Positions 21,991 to 32,331 of a DNA stretch of 64,000 bases are shown one piece after another. Within the stretch, counting starts at the first letter, position 1. Every line of letters starts with the position of its first letter. A model generated the notes under the pieces. That model was given only the letters and a program-made list of their open reading frames with translations, was not told where the DNA came from and searched no databases. The position numbers and the translations under genes were made by a program. The DNA comes from Meconema thalassinum (Eukaryota; Arthropoda; Insecta; Orthoptera; Tettigoniidae), in the NCBI GenBank assembly GCA_946902985.2, contig CAMPQE020000053.1, positions 620,001 to 684,000 on the forward strand. The letters are read 5' to 3'.

Positions 21991-23300
21991 CACACAACAA
22001 CGATATTGCTTATTTTAATTTTCTTGGATTTCTTCTACATAAAACCAAATAATTGTTAATAAACTAGACATTGCTTGCGTTATGCGATGAATCCTTAACA
22101 TCAAACCTCCTGTGTGTACCAATCGCTCAAATAATCCCGAGAAAACGTTTTATTGCCTCACACTTTGAAAACTGGAAAAAATACCTTTCCAACAATATGT
22201 CATGTGATATTGTACCTCCCAAAGTAACCTAGTGCCCGATTCTACTTCTCGGCAAGAAAGAATAGCCCTCTTTTTAAATTCGTTTGAACAAAAGACCTAT
22301 TTATCATAAAGAAACACTTATGTTACACGTCCGCCAAAACCACTAAGTTTTTAGCGTGTGTGTTGCGGTATTTCGCCTAATTACACCAATCAGGCTCATC
22401 AGCGGACTCAAGGTGCACCCTGCCTCACATTCACATCCTACTGGTAATAACAGTACATCCTTTCTCGTTCTGAACACTTTCCTGAAAGACTGGTGTAAGA
22501 ATGCATTCAGAAGTGCGGTGTCATTGAAGAAACTGGATGCAACGATTCATGGTGAATAGTTAAAATAATTTGTCTAGTTTCTCTGAACTCCAGTGTCGAC
22601 TGTTTTGAGTGTTCATACAACCAATCAGATGAAACCTAACCTCATTGGAAATAAAATATGAGATGTGGTTCAACACTTAGTTAAAACAGCTGTATAAATG
22701 AATTCTGGACCCCTGTCTAATGCAATTACTGTAGTGGTTTTGTTCGGTTCATAGTTCATTATCCATATTGCAGTATTTGATCTGATATTCCGATGTAACT
22801 AGTTCCAGGAGTCATGATCCATCATTTGCGACTCTGAGGTGGGATGCAGACACTCAGCCCTTTTACTTTGCCACAACTGCAATGTTTCTTACCCAAAGTG
22901 GGAACTGCGCAGTGCGCTTACACATCTCCTAGATTGGATAATAGCTATAACCAAATGCTGACATATACCAGGATCAAACAACTGCACTGGATTAAAGAGG
23001 AGATTTCATGGAAATTGTGGGAGGAGCTCATGGTGCCTATTGCCAAGGCTGGAAACTTGTAAGCTCGTGAGGTTTCTTGTGCCTTTCACTCTCATTGTTG
23101 CAGCACTGGCTATCTGACACAACTATAAAGCCCACATACAAGGCATGTATTTGTAAGAAACACACAGTCACGGTTTTCTTCGTTCTCGATACAGCCTACG
23201 ACATCACTTGGCGCTGTGGAATCCTCTCCACCCTTCCGAATGGAGATACAGTGGTAAACTAATGACTTTTATTGAGAATTGTATCTCCCTCCGACCGTCA
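21991..23300. other. No recognised gene
   Basis: Frames at 22356-22559, 22844-23062 and 23077-23262 show no motif I recognise. I see no repeats in this stretch. Confidence 0.45.
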
Positions 23301-23309
23301 GTGCTTTTC

Positions 23310-24060
23310 CCCAAGAAGGTAAGTGTTCCACTGGGTTTGGTGGTGTCACCTTGTTCACAATTGTCGTAAACAGGATAGTTGGTATCACTAGTTCCACAGG
23401 GTTTGGTGGTAAGTGTCAGCTTGTCCACAATTGTCGTAAACAGGATAGTTGGTGTCACTGGGTCCACAGTAGTTTGGTGGTAGGTGTCACCTTGTTCACA
23501 ATTGTCGTAAACAGGATAGTTGGTGTCACTAGTTCCACAGGGTTTGGTGGTAAGTGTCACCTTGTTCACAACTGTCGTAAACAGGATAGTTGGTGTCACT
23601 GGGTCCACAGTAGTTTCAGAGGGTCAGGGGTGGCACCTTGTTCACAATTGACGTAAACAGGATAGTTGGTGTCACTGGGTCCACAGAAGTTCCACAGGGT
23701 TGGGTGGTGTCACCTTGTTCACAATTGTCGTAAACAGGATAGTTGGTGTCACTGGGTCCACAGTAGTTCCACAGGGTTGGGTGGTGTCACCTTGTTCAGA
23801 ATTGACGTAAACAGGATAGTTGGTGTCACTGGGTCCACAGTAGTTCCACAGGGTTGGGTGGTGTCACCTGGTTCACAATTGTCGTAAACAGGATAGTTGG
23901 TGTCACTGGGTCCACAGTAGTTTCAGAGGGTCGGGGGGTGTCACATTGTTCACAAATGCTGTAAACAGGATAGTTGGTGTCACTGGGTCATCAGAAGTTC
24001 CACAGGGTTGGGTGGTGTCACCTTGTTCACAATTGCCGTAAACAGAATAGTTGGTAATAC
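23310..24060. repeat. Minisatellite, ten units, period 70 then 77 bp
   Basis: The phrase AAACAGGATAGTTGGT recurs ten times; its CAGGATAG starts at 23371, 23441, 23512, 23582, 23658, 23735, 23812, 23889, 23966 and, in variant form, 24043. The spacing is 70-71 bp for the first four units and 76-77 bp thereafter. The 77-bp units carry an extra GTTCCACAGGGTTGGGTGG-type or CAGAGGGTCGGGG-type piece. The unit length is not a multiple of three, so the long open frames on both strands here (such as 23279-23656 and 23608-23204) are by-products and not proteins. Confidence 0.9.
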
Positions 24061-25976
24061 TGGCGTAAATACCCTGTAACACAGAGTTATGTGCTCAACC
24101 CTTTTGCTTTCAAGCCATCAGATGATGAATGTGTGAAAACTGTCAGCCATATTGGGTCAATTACACATTGAGATTGATTTCGTTTAGTGGGATATTTAGG
24201 GTCCTCAGTGACGACACGGATGATGGGTTGATGTTGATGCTCGGTTGTTGCCGTGCCCGCCATCTTGTCAGCTGTCAGTGTTTCGTTAGTTTAGGCGTGT
24301 GAGGACATGCTGTGTGTGAAGATCGCAATATATATTTTTTATAAATACGAGCTGAAATGAGAACATGTTGATGTGTATCGCGATCTGTAAAGTCAATTAC
24401 ACATCGCGTTTCTAAGGTTTATTGTAAATGCTAATTTCTGTTTATGTTTCGCCCACCCAAAATCCTCAATTCCCGAGGCTTTTCCCGTAAGCTTGCCAGA
24501 GAAGAATTTCGTGATGTTTTCGATGACGTCACCAACGCCGCTATTTTGCTTTTAGGGGAATTTTATATGCAAATGTATCACGAGCTAAAATAGTCCCGCC
24601 ATATTAACCACACTATGCATACACTTCTTTTAAAATTACAGGGAAGGTACACCAATGAAGATATCAACATGAAAGTTGGTATACATCACGTATTATCACT
24701 GCGAGTATGTCTTGTATTTAAACCAAAAGGGTTTAATGTTAAGAAATAAGAAATGTGGAAACAAAGTTACAAGTTTCAGATTTTGAAAGTTTGGAAGTGA
24801 TTCTAGGAAATGGAATTCACAACCCAAGTTTGTAATTCATATCAGTAGGACATTATTGTTTACTAGCAAGATTCTATGTGCATTAGATCCAAGGATAGAT
24901 CAAAATGTTTAATGTGATGTAGCACTGAAAAAAGTCAGCAATTTCTTGTATAAAACACTCGTCATTATCTACACTAACATCACTGTCTGGAGGTGCTGGA
25001 TTATTATGATCATATTCTACACTTTCCGATTCGGACAGTGAAACTTCATCATCACTTGAATATTTGTTAAAATATTCAGTGATATCGTCAGCTATTGAAC
25101 TCACATTGCCATGTCGCACACGATAAATAACTGGGCCTATACTCTGAACGTTGCCAGAATGGGATTGACAGTTCTCGCCTCGCGATGTGGTCAGGGGACA
25201 AGGTTGACGAACTGCTCGCTCCTACCGCACGCGCGTGGGCAAATGAGTTAGTCCATTCAACTCGCTATAATATATTCAATAATGATTATTAAGAATCTAG
25301 AATAGTTGCTACAGGTGTAGAATATACAATATCTCCTTATTTTTTGTGATAATAGTAATGGCTTCAATATAAGGTTGAGTTCGATAACATACAATAATGT
25401 TAGCCTACATTTTTTCTATGGAAATCTACTGCTTCAGGCTTAAAAGAGGATTTTGCACCTATATTGCGTACGAAATATTCAGCAAGCTTTGAACTTAAAC
25501 CCGATAAATATTATTCACATGCTTTCAACTGTTTTTCTTTACAGCTTATTAAATACCGTATGTTCGAGAAGAAGGTCTCGGCATTTCCGCAGCTCTCACT
25601 ACCATTATTGCTATACGCACCAGTCATAACGCTGTAAATAAGCTTGTTAGTTTTCATTGTGGCATCATTAACATTCCTCAAGTCAGCTACTTTGCTTAAC
25701 GTCTCAAGCTATGCCTTAACTTTAGAGAGAGCTAAGCAAATTGTTACTCAAAGCAAAATCATGTTTAAGAAAACACACAAAAAATTAAATGTGAACTGTC
25801 AGTTCAGAGATTAAAAAAAGGAACTTATGCTACTATTTGAAGGATAGCATCAAGGACCTTCAAAGTGGTAGCTAGATGATGGGTGACCCATTAAGACCAA
25901 TATTACCGGAAGTTCTCGTTGCAGGTGTATCCGTAGATTTATTTCCAACTAGTCATTTTAAACGAAGATTCAGGTA
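24061..25976. other. No recognised gene; one acidic minus-strand frame
   Basis: The minus frame 25119-24883 has an acidic, serine-rich start (SSDDEVSLSESESVEYD) like the N-terminal tails of some piggyBac or harbinger transposases, but nothing further supports this. The rest is AT-rich without motifs. Confidence 0.3.
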
Positions 25977-26026
25977 GTTAGTTATTGGTGTTTTAAGGGG
26001 CGGAACAGTGAGGTAATCTGCCCCTG
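25977..26026 (-). repeat. LINE 3'-end fragment (second copy of the GGGGCGGAA signature)
   Basis: TAGTTAGTTATTGGTGTTTT followed by AAGGGGCGGAACAGTGAGG is the reverse complement of the 3' end of the LINE at 27.4-28.73 kb (GTTCCGCCCC..AACAATAACTAACTA). It is a truncated, tail-only insertion. Confidence 0.6.
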
Positions 26027-26885
26027 AAGTTTAAGGTAAGAGAGGTTCCACACCACTGATATCACTGGAAGTGTCAGTGTCACTAACTCCGTCATTGTCA
26101 CGGAAGTTATGTCGACAACTTTACTAAAAGGCACTTAAGGACCACCGTTATCTCTCTCCTTCTTGAAATGTTCCCGTAAAGTTCATACCAATTCACGGGA
26201 TCGATCAGGCAGAACGATTCCTCGCCCTGTGACTTTCAATTCACCCTTTCCCTTACGAAATGCTGGAAGCCACTACGCAGTCTTTTCATACGCTCTTCCC
26301 ATTGGTCAGAACGTGTGATCAGCTAGTGCCCCAGAGAGAATCCTGTAGAGCATATCTTTGACATGAGAGTCTTTGGTTTTTACTGTTTACGGTTAACGTA
26401 AAGAGATGCAGCCATCTTTAATTATGTTGTGGATGATTTGTTGGGTGGTGGGTTTGTGTTCTTGCAACCTTCAAATTGTTCTGAAGATTTGATGTACTGT
26501 ACATCGTGCTGCGAATGCTCGCGAAGCTCTGATAAGTATGTGTAAGATTCTTATAATATATTGTAGCCAAAAGGCCGTACGGGTAGACTACTAATGATAA
26601 TAATTAAGGCCCAGAAGTTCTTGCACTAATACATTATTAAATATGCTCAAATATGCATCACGTATCAAAAATATGCACTATGAAATAACTACGGGAATAA
26701 CGATCACTCCGTAGTCTTTAGCGTTTCTATTTTGAATATAAAGAAAATATGAACAGATGGATATATAACTACCTGTTTCTACTATGAAATGTTTGCTGTA
26801 ATGAAAGCAGGTCTTGAAAAAACTCACTTAATTTGGTTGCTGGGCAACTAATAGCATTTGTTAACAAGAAATGAATTGAAGTGTT
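26027..26885. other. No recognised gene
   Basis: Nothing identifiable on either strand. Confidence 0.4.
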
Positions 26886-26887
26886 TT

Positions 26888-27250
26888 TTATTTATTTACA
26901 ACATTTCGCTCAGGCCTATATTTGGCGGTGTCCAAATATTGAGTCACTGAAAATGTTCTCGAACTGCCCGCATTTGTTTCACACATTTTAAAATAAAGGA
27001 CACTATCGTCGGTAGAAAGAATTTCACTTTCAAACAATTTCACAATATTTTGCAACTTAACAATGTTTTTAGTTTTTATTGAAGCCATACCTCCGGCTAT
27101 GGTTGACGGTAAGCAGCTTGGCTGTTCACTGAAGGTCGGAATTATGGAGTTTGAGATAATAGATCCAGACAATATTTCTGGAAATTCCTGGTCATTCATA
27201 TGCCGAACCCCTACTGTGAAGTGGTAGTAAACTGAAAGGAACGAAGGCAT
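26888..27250 (-). pseudogene. BED-finger/hAT-type fragment
   Basis: The 120-residue minus frame has a region IVKLFESEILSTDDSVLYFK followed by MCE, then FSVTQYLDTAKYRPE. This spacing recalls the degenerate BED zinc finger of CGGBP1-like and hAT-transposase-derived proteins (LFCxxC ... VxQHLxTxKH). Here the first cysteine and the two histidines are replaced, so zinc binding would be lost. The frame is uninterrupted, but nothing of the catalytic part follows. It could equally be an unrelated host fragment. Confidence 0.4.
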
Positions 27251-27387
27251 TTCAGTTGTTGGAGAATTCGGTTCTTCCTCACAGACGGTGCAAACTACTA
27301 ATCAGCAGATAATACAAATACGAGACTCACAGACTTTAGGAACAAGATGTAACAAAAACGGAGACATCATCACGGACCATCTCGCCA

Positions 27388-28735
27388 TTGCCAACATCCG
27401 AGCTATCGAGCTCTCTTCAGTACCCAATACCACCAGAGGTACGCCAACCAGCCTCGTGCTCTCGGCCGGTTAGTATTCGACTCAATAGCTCGTGTACTGA
27501 ACTAGAAGTGGCTGTAGGTCTCTGTATGATCCGGACACCTAGCGAGGTGCCTCCGTGGCAAGTCCCGCGTCCGGAGACACGTTTAGATCTACACCGAGGT
27601 CCTAAGGTGAATACGGATGTCTCCGTTTATCGGAGGCATTTCCATAGCATAGTTCACCAATTTCCGGATGCTGGTATTCTATACACGGATGGTTCGAAGG
27701 TGGACGAGAAAGTGGGTTGTGCTTACGTTATTGATGGTGCAAATACCAAGATCTCTTTGCCTGAGGCCTGTAGTGTGTATACTGCGGAGCTCGTTCCCAT
27801 CTATGAAGTTCTGCAGTTTGGACTACAGGATGCACGAATCCACTTTCTCCTGTGAACCGACTATTTGAGTTCGTTGCAGTCAATTGCTACATGTTTCCCG
27901 CAACACCCCCTAGTGCAGCGAATCCACGACCTACTAGCAGGGTTGTGCCGCACTAACACTCGAATCAGCTTCCTGTGGCTTCCAAGCCACATAGTAATTG
28001 CGGGAAATGAGTACGCGGATCAAACTGCAAAAGAGGACGTATCACTACCACCTCGACCAATGGAGGAACCCGCTAGAGATATTCGCTCTCAGTTACGCCG
28101 ACAAGTACTGGCAGTTTGGGAGAGTCAATGGCTAGCTGACCCAATGCCCAGTAAACTGACAGCGATCAAACGAACTACTCGCGTGTGGCGGAGCTCCTTC
28201 CGGTCACGTAGGGAGTCCATCATTTTGTGTAGGCTAAGGATAGGTCATACAAGATCCACCCACTCATACCTAATGAGAAGGGAAGACCCCCAACTTTGCA
28301 CCTGTGGAGCCGTTTTCACCGTGGCCCACATTTTAAGCGAGTGTGTGGATCTTGCTGACTTACGAAGAAACGTTTGTTTGCAGATGACACTCAAACTTAT
28401 ATCAGCCGATGACGCGGTGGCTGCTGATCGCGTGATCCGCTTTATAAGTGAGAGTGGGTTAGGGCCAGCAATCTAAATTTTCCAGTGTACATTGACTCAA
28501 CGACTTGTTCGTTTTTGAATGCAGAATCTTTGTTCTTCCGTAATTTTTGTTTATTTTTATAATTATTAGTTTTATTTAATTCTCTGTTTTATTATATTTC
28601 GATCTTATCCAATGTAGGTGTCTACCTCTAAATTTTAAATTCCTTTCCAAATTTGTATACTTTAATCTGTGTTAAGAGGGACAGATGACCTCGAAGTTCC
28701 GCCCCTTTAAACAACAATAACTAACTATTTATTTA
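27388..28735 (+). mobile_element. LINE with RNase H, 3' end
   Basis: Plus frame 27388-27855 has the RNase H start ILYTDGSKVDEKVGCAYVI and YTAELVPIYEVL. After an in-frame TGA at 27853-27855 the frame continues from 27865 with DYLSSLQSI, FLWLPSHIVIAGNEYADQTA and a C-terminal zinc-knuckle-like CTCGAVFTVAHILSEC. The RNase H acidic residues (TDGSK, AEL, TDY, NEYAD) can be found. RNase H plus this C-terminal motif indicates an I, R1 or jockey-group LINE. The RT and endonuclease are absent, so it is 5'-truncated. The 3' UTR ends near 28735 with GTTCCGCCCCTTTAAACAAC and AATAACTAACTA, shared by the fragments at 12.7 and 26.0 kb. Confidence 0.75.
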
Positions 28736-28849
28736 TTTATTTTGTGTTTTGCTTATTTATTTATTTATTTTTCTGCTATTCACTTAGGGTACAGACAGTG
28801 TATAAATTAACATATTTTTTTAAATATACATAGTTAGTAAAATGTCTAT

Positions 28850-28862
28850 ACCTACTTTTCAG
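28850..28862 (+). promoter_or_regulatory. Splice-acceptor-like site before the first small ORF
   Basis: CTACTTTTCAG followed by ATCT lies eight bases before an ATG. The same arrangement (pyrimidine run, AG, ORF) precedes the next small ORFs at about 29694, 30126, 30262 and 30652, so it looks systematic. Confidence 0.45.
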
Positions 28863-28870
28863 ATCTAGTG

Positions 28871-29242
28871 ATGAACCATGATGAAGATTCTTTTATTGTT
28901 ACCAAACACACTACGTTTAATGAATATGCAACGAAGGTAAATTATAATCCACAACGTGTGGCCTATCATTTAGAGTATAAAAACACCAAAGTGCGCATAG
29001 ATACCACTTTTTATAAGAGCATCATTAATGATGATGATAATGATGATGTCTTGTTTCATGGTCCAAGTCATCAGTATTGCAAATCCTGTATGTTAAATTT
29101 TGGTTTCCAAAATAATGTATCTGCAGAAGTAATTCATAAATCATGGTATGGTTTAACGATGAAACAAGTGATTGTTAAATTAGCGGATGAGGATGATTTT
29201 CCAGTTTTTTTGGTGTACGCTATGTACAAAACCCTTGTTTAA
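28871..29242 (+). CDS. Hypothetical protein of the viral plus-strand cluster (123 aa)
   Basis: An ATG at 28871 opens an intact 123-residue frame with no recognised domain. It is moderately acidic in the middle (an NDDDNDDV run) and has two cysteines near the centre (YCKSCMLNFGF). Its end, ADEDDFPVFLVYAMYKTLV, resembles the ends of the downstream small ORFs (FFLVLTEAKQN at 30.83 kb; YILIHLPND at 30.44 kb). A splice-acceptor-like site lies just upstream. It is the first of a series of same-strand small frames that converge on the minus-strand virion genes. The function is unknown. Because it is intact among broken neighbours, it is either younger or under constraint, but it is short and could have survived by chance. 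Confidence 0.45.
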   Translation: MNHDEDSFIVTKHTTFNEYATKVNYNPQRVAYHLEYKNTKVRIDTTFYKSIINDDDNDDVLFHGPSHQYCKSCMLNFGFQNNVSAEVIHKSWYGLTMKQVIVKLADEDDFPVFLVYAMYKTLV

Positions 29243-29693
29243 TGTCTACTTTCCAGTAACGTCAAATATGTTTTGTTTCCACTTTTATAAATTCCCTGCC
29301 GAGGAAGGAACCACTTCATATCGTCAACAAGCATTTCGTCAACTTAATTTTACGTAACCTATGAATCAATATTCACCACATAGAATACGGTCCATTAGAA
29401 ACTAATAACAACAACCATATGTGACGCATATGTTTTTTTTGTGTGTTTGTTGGATTCGGCTTTTAGGAACATACTTTACTTTCAAAAAGACATTTGGCTA
29501 TTTTTTTTAGTTTATGGTGTATTCATGTTTATGGAAAACACATACTCCAGTTTAAATTTGTATTGTTTTTTGTTTTGTTTTGTTGGATATAGACATGGTT
29601 AATAAATTGCATGGTATGTTAACTCTACCTTTATAGGCATCCATTAGTATGCAATTGTTTGTTTATTGTATCTGTACATACTTTTTTTTAACA
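29243..29693. other. AT-rich spacer in the viral plus-strand cluster
   Basis: T-rich sequence with no open frame of note. It ends in a T8 run and ACAG, a good splice acceptor for the next ORF. Confidence 0.4.
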
Positions 29694-29695
29694 GT

Positions 29696-29851
29696 ATGCA
29701 GTGCGAACTTGCACGTCGACACGGGAATCGTATACGACTCATTCAACAAGGGGATTATATACTAATACCTATTGACAACAGAGGCATACATTTACCTCCA
29801 AACGATCTTGAAAATGATATACACTTAATTTTCATAAAAAAAATCTATTAA
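29696..29851 (+). CDS. Small viral-cluster ORF with IQQ..LIPI motif (51 aa)
   Basis: An ATG lies one base after the acceptor-like AACAG at 29690-29694. The product starts MQCELARRHGNRIRLIQQG and continues with DYILIPI, ending IHLIFIKKIY. The IRLIQQGDYILIPI segment aligns with MIQHKQVLVLPI at about 30.18 kb and VYIQQTHLLLLPV at about 30.73 kb, so these are probably diverged copies of one domain. No known family is recognised. The next open segment (29852-30069) overlaps in another frame. Confidence 0.45.
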   Translation: MQCELARRHGNRIRLIQQGDYILIPIDNRGIHLPPNDLENDIHLIFIKKIY

Positions 29852-30069
29852 ATAATTTTCAAATTCATGTTTTGGCTGAAAACGATGAAAATGAATGTCA
29901 ACTTTTAGACGTAGGCTACACAGTGTGGGACAATGATTTGTTTGTTTTACATGCGTTTTACCGAAAGGTAATACAGTGGTCATGTGAACATTGTCCACAC
30001 GCCTACGTTTTTGTTAATCTGTCAAATAACTGTTGCCACAAATTGTTGAACCACCCATATAACAAATAA
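29852..30069 (+). CDS. Open segment with W..PHAYVFVNLSNN motif, no ATG
   Basis: The frame is open from 29852 to the stop at 30069 but has no ATG, so if it is expressed it must be a spliced exon or part of the preceding product after a frameshift. Its second half (VIQWSCEHCPHAYVFVNLSN) resembles the second half of the open segment at 30262-30474 (W..(P)YKYILIHLPND). It looks like the C-terminal half of the domain whose N-terminal half is at 29.70-29.85 kb. Confidence 0.4.
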
Positions 30070-30126
30070 TATGAATCATGACATGTTAATAATAATAATT
30101 TTGCAATTGGTTATTTATCTTTTTAG

Positions 30127-30244
30127 AAAAAAATTGTATGAAGCCCTTTGCTCAGAAGTTGAAGATCAGTTACTGATGATACAACATAAACAAGTCTTAG
30201 TTTTACCCATACAAAAAACAGGGTTAGAGGTAATAAACCTTTAA
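30127..30244 (+). CDS. Exon-like segment with IQHKQVLVLPI motif
   Basis: After a TTATCTTTTTAG acceptor the frame reads through LYEALCSEVEDQLLMIQHKQ and VLVLPI to a stop at 30242. It has no usable ATG. It is the second copy of the IQQ-x5-LPI domain and is followed, after another acceptor-like TTATTTTAG, by the second copy of the YILIHLPN half. Confidence 0.4.
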
Positions 30245-30261
30245 ACCAAAACCTTATTTTA

Positions 30262-30474
30262 GATTTTATAGATGTCAGAGCTCCACTATTTTCAATAAAA
30301 AATAGTGGTGATTTAACACCATTTACATATATATCAAATTTTGAAAATACGTTTAGACAGTGGCAATGGTTAGTGTTTTGCGCCACTTTATTAGCAGATG
30401 CGCAAGTCATTGAACCCTATCCCTATAAATACATTTTAATTCATTTGCCTAATGATGCTTTAGTACGTTATTAA
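30262..30474 (+). CDS. Exon-like segment with YKYILIHLPND motif (70 aa)
   Basis: It is open from the AG at 30261-30262 to the TAA at 30472-30474 and has no ATG. It begins DFIDVRAPLFSIKNSG and ends PYKYILIHLPNDALVRY. The ending corresponds to PHAYVFVNLSNN in the segment at 29.85-30.07 kb. It is an unrecognised family. Shared position and wording suggest that 30127-30474 is a tandem duplicate of 29696-30069. Confidence 0.4.
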   Translation, partial: DFIDVRAPLFSIKNSGDLTPFTYISNFENTFRQWQWLVFCATLLADAQVIEPYPYKYILIHLPNDALVRY

Positions 30475-30602
30475 TGTCATTTAACAACCACTCTCTACCC
30501 TATGGAAGATATTAACTTTTTTTTTTTTCAATTTAAAACAAAATTTAAAACAAAGGTTTTGGTTTATTTTTGCTTTAAAAATAGTTTAAAATGATAGCCT
30601 GG

Positions 30603-30604
30603 TT

Positions 30605-30644
<40 letters not shown>

Positions 30645-30650
30645 TTTTTT
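30603..30650. repeat. (TTTC)n microsatellite forming a polypyrimidine tract
   Basis: About ten TTTC units run straight into TTTTTTTTAG at 30643-30652, so the microsatellite doubles as the pyrimidine tract of the acceptor before the next ORF. Confidence 0.85.
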
Positions 30651-30658
30651 AGAAAAAC

Positions 30659-30898
30659 ATGAACATGTATGATAATATGAATCATCATATTGCAGACAGC
30701 CTAGTTTATATTCAGCAAACACATTTGTTGCTTCTTCCAGTGTTAAAAACCACATGTTTTCATGGACGTGGTCCGTGGCAAGAAATTCATCAAGCACTAT
30801 TAATGGATGTCATATGCACCAAAACACCATTTTTTCTTGTTTTGACGGAAGCAAAACAAAATATATTTTTGGTGCTCAACCGTTTTGACGTTTATTAA
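30659..30898 (+). CDS. Small viral-cluster ORF, third IQQ..LLPV copy (79 aa)
   Basis: An ATG at 30659 follows an acceptor by six bases. The product MNMYDNMNHHIADSLVYIQQ continues with THLLLLPV, then a HGRGPWQEIHQALL segment and FFLVLTEAKQNIFLVLNRFDVY at the end. It joins both halves of the domain that are separate in the two upstream copies, which supports their being parts of one protein module. No known family or signal sequence is recognised. It is the last good ORF before the inverted repeat at 31.15 kb. Confidence 0.45.
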   Translation: MNMYDNMNHHIADSLVYIQQTHLLLLPVLKTTCFHGRGPWQEIHQALLMDVICTKTPFFLVLTEAKQNIFLVLNRFDVY

Positions 30899-31150
30899 TT
30901 GTTGCTCATGGTTTATAATGGTAAATAATAATAATAATAATAATTATTATTTTCTTAACTTTCTTATGTTTGTTTTTAGCTTTTAGTGCTACATTTAATA
31001 CAATGATGCCTATAATGACTATAGGTAAAATGGTATTTTTTTGTAAGTTCACTCTTTAATGAGAAAATTTTTTTAGCCTTTAGGGCTACGTGAATACAAA
31101 CTTTGCCTATGATGCATGTTTTTTTCTTTTAATGTACATGTATAGTTTTT
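30899..31150. other. Decayed further copies of the plus-strand cluster
   Basis: Two direct-repeat phrases, AGCTTTTAGTGCTACATTTA at 30978 and AGCCTTTAGGGCTACGTGAA at 31075, each followed by a CCTATAATGACTATAGG/CCTATGATGCATG-like phrase, suggest extra non-coding units. An (ATA)n run lies at 30926-30950. Confidence 0.35.
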
Positions 31151-31151
31151 A

Positions 31152-31222
31152 AAATAAGTTGAAACGTTATGCGCTTAAGGATAGCTTGTTCATTTAGAAC
31201 ACGCACTCATGCAATGCAACCA
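31152..31222 (+). repeat. Left arm of a ~70-bp imperfect inverted repeat
   Basis: ATAAGTTGAAACGTTATGCG followed by CTTAAGGATAGCTTGTTCAT matches, as reverse complement, 32403-32335 (ATAAGTTGAAACGTTATAGG, CTTAAGGGTCGCTTGTTTAT). The arms face each other across about 1.1 kb that holds the MITE and two TAA-rich repeats. The arm lies after the last plus-strand ORF. Confidence 0.7.
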
Positions 31223-31273
31223 TGAGTAAAGAACAAAACAAACAAAAACAAATCAACACTATTTACTAATTAA

Positions 31274-31989
31274 GGGGGCTCATACACCGCCGGTTGTCAA
31301 AATATAAGTTTTTTTTTCTTTTACGTTTAAATGAAAGACAATACATTTCTCAATATATCTGTTAAGTTTTATAATTAAATTCAGCGTTTTGGCAAAGATA
31401 TAGCGTTTTACGTGAGACCATGCGCCTTTCTGTCAATGGAGTGTTTACTATTCAAAGCTGTTTACCCGAAAGGTTGCTTTTTTGGTAGGAAAAACACAAT
31501 ATCTTGTGAACTATGTGATGAAACTGGATGAAACCTTGCAGATACATTCCAACATATGATCCATAGAGGATGAACCTCATTTATGAAATTATCTTAAAAA
31601 ATAATTGAGATATACTTGGAAAATTAAAAAAAACTGTTCATTTTTTGAAAGACAAATTTAATATTTTGTAAAAAATATACTATTTACAATATAACATTCA
31701 TGGTGGTTCAACCTCGCTATTTATGCGTTTACTTTACATGAAAAAAATCATTCTATTCAGATTGGTATTTCTTGATAAATCGTGTTTTTTGTGATTCACG
31801 GAGTTTAAAATGTCACGAATATTATCCTTTCAATATATCACGAAATACTTTGTATACTGCTCTTCTCTCTAAATTAGATGAAATCTCTGTATATTTACTA
31901 TACACATGTCAGTTTTCGTAACTCTATGTTACATATTAGTGAAGCTATGATATGATTCGTAACTGTACACTGACGGTGTATGAGCCCCC
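31274..31989. mobile_element. piggyBac-type MITE, 716 bp, perfect 16-bp terminal inverted repeats
   Basis: TTAA at 31270-31273 and 31990-31993 flank GGGGGCTCATACACCG on the left and its exact reverse complement on the right. TTAA target duplication with short perfect inverted ends is typical of non-autonomous piggyBac-type elements. There is no coding capacity, and the interior is AT-rich. The ends differ from those of the piggyBac copy at 4.35 kb, so it belongs to another subfamily. Perfect ends suggest that it inserted more recently than the virus decayed. Confidence 0.8.
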
Positions 31990-31990
31990 T

Positions 31991-32021
<31 letters not shown>

Positions 32022-32045
32022 AAGTTAACGTTACATTGTGTTAAA

Positions 32046-32094
32046 TGGTCACATGCTTTTGTACAAACAAAATCATAATGACATATTTTATTAC

Positions 32095-32161
<67 letters not shown>

Positions 32162-32262
32162 CATTATTTTTAACGGTCACATGGTTTTGTACAAACAAAA
32201 TCATAATGACATGTTTTATTACAAAATAATAATAATAATAATAATGATAATAATAATAAAAA
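32046..32262. repeat. Duplicated 58-bp segment with (TAA)n tracts
   Basis: GGTCACATGCTTTTGTACAA followed by ACAAAATCATAATGACATAT occurs at 32047-32103 and again at 32176-32230 (with GGTTTT and ATGTTT). Each copy runs into a TAA microsatellite (32095-32160 and 32226-32262). Confidence 0.8.
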
Positions 32263-32331
32263 CATAGTCCGAAACTTGTTACTTATTTTATATGCTACTA
32301 TGACTACATTTAAATCATGTTTTTTTAACTT

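Noticed and set aside
23204..23887. Long open frames on both strands through the 70-77-bp repeat
   Set aside because: They arise from a tandem repeat whose unit is not a multiple of three, and the translations only repeat the DNA pattern in three frames.
23310..24060. Possible CRISPR array
   Set aside because: There are no unique spacers: the whole 70-77-bp unit is repeated, and the context is eukaryotic with no cas genes.
24883..25119. Start of a piggyBac transposase
   Set aside because: Only an acidic, serine-rich composition supports it, and no transposase block follows on that strand.
31898..32164. Minus frame with poly-Ile/Leu start that looks like a membrane protein
   Set aside because: The hydrophobic run is a translated TAA/TTA microsatellite, and the rest lies inside the MITE end.
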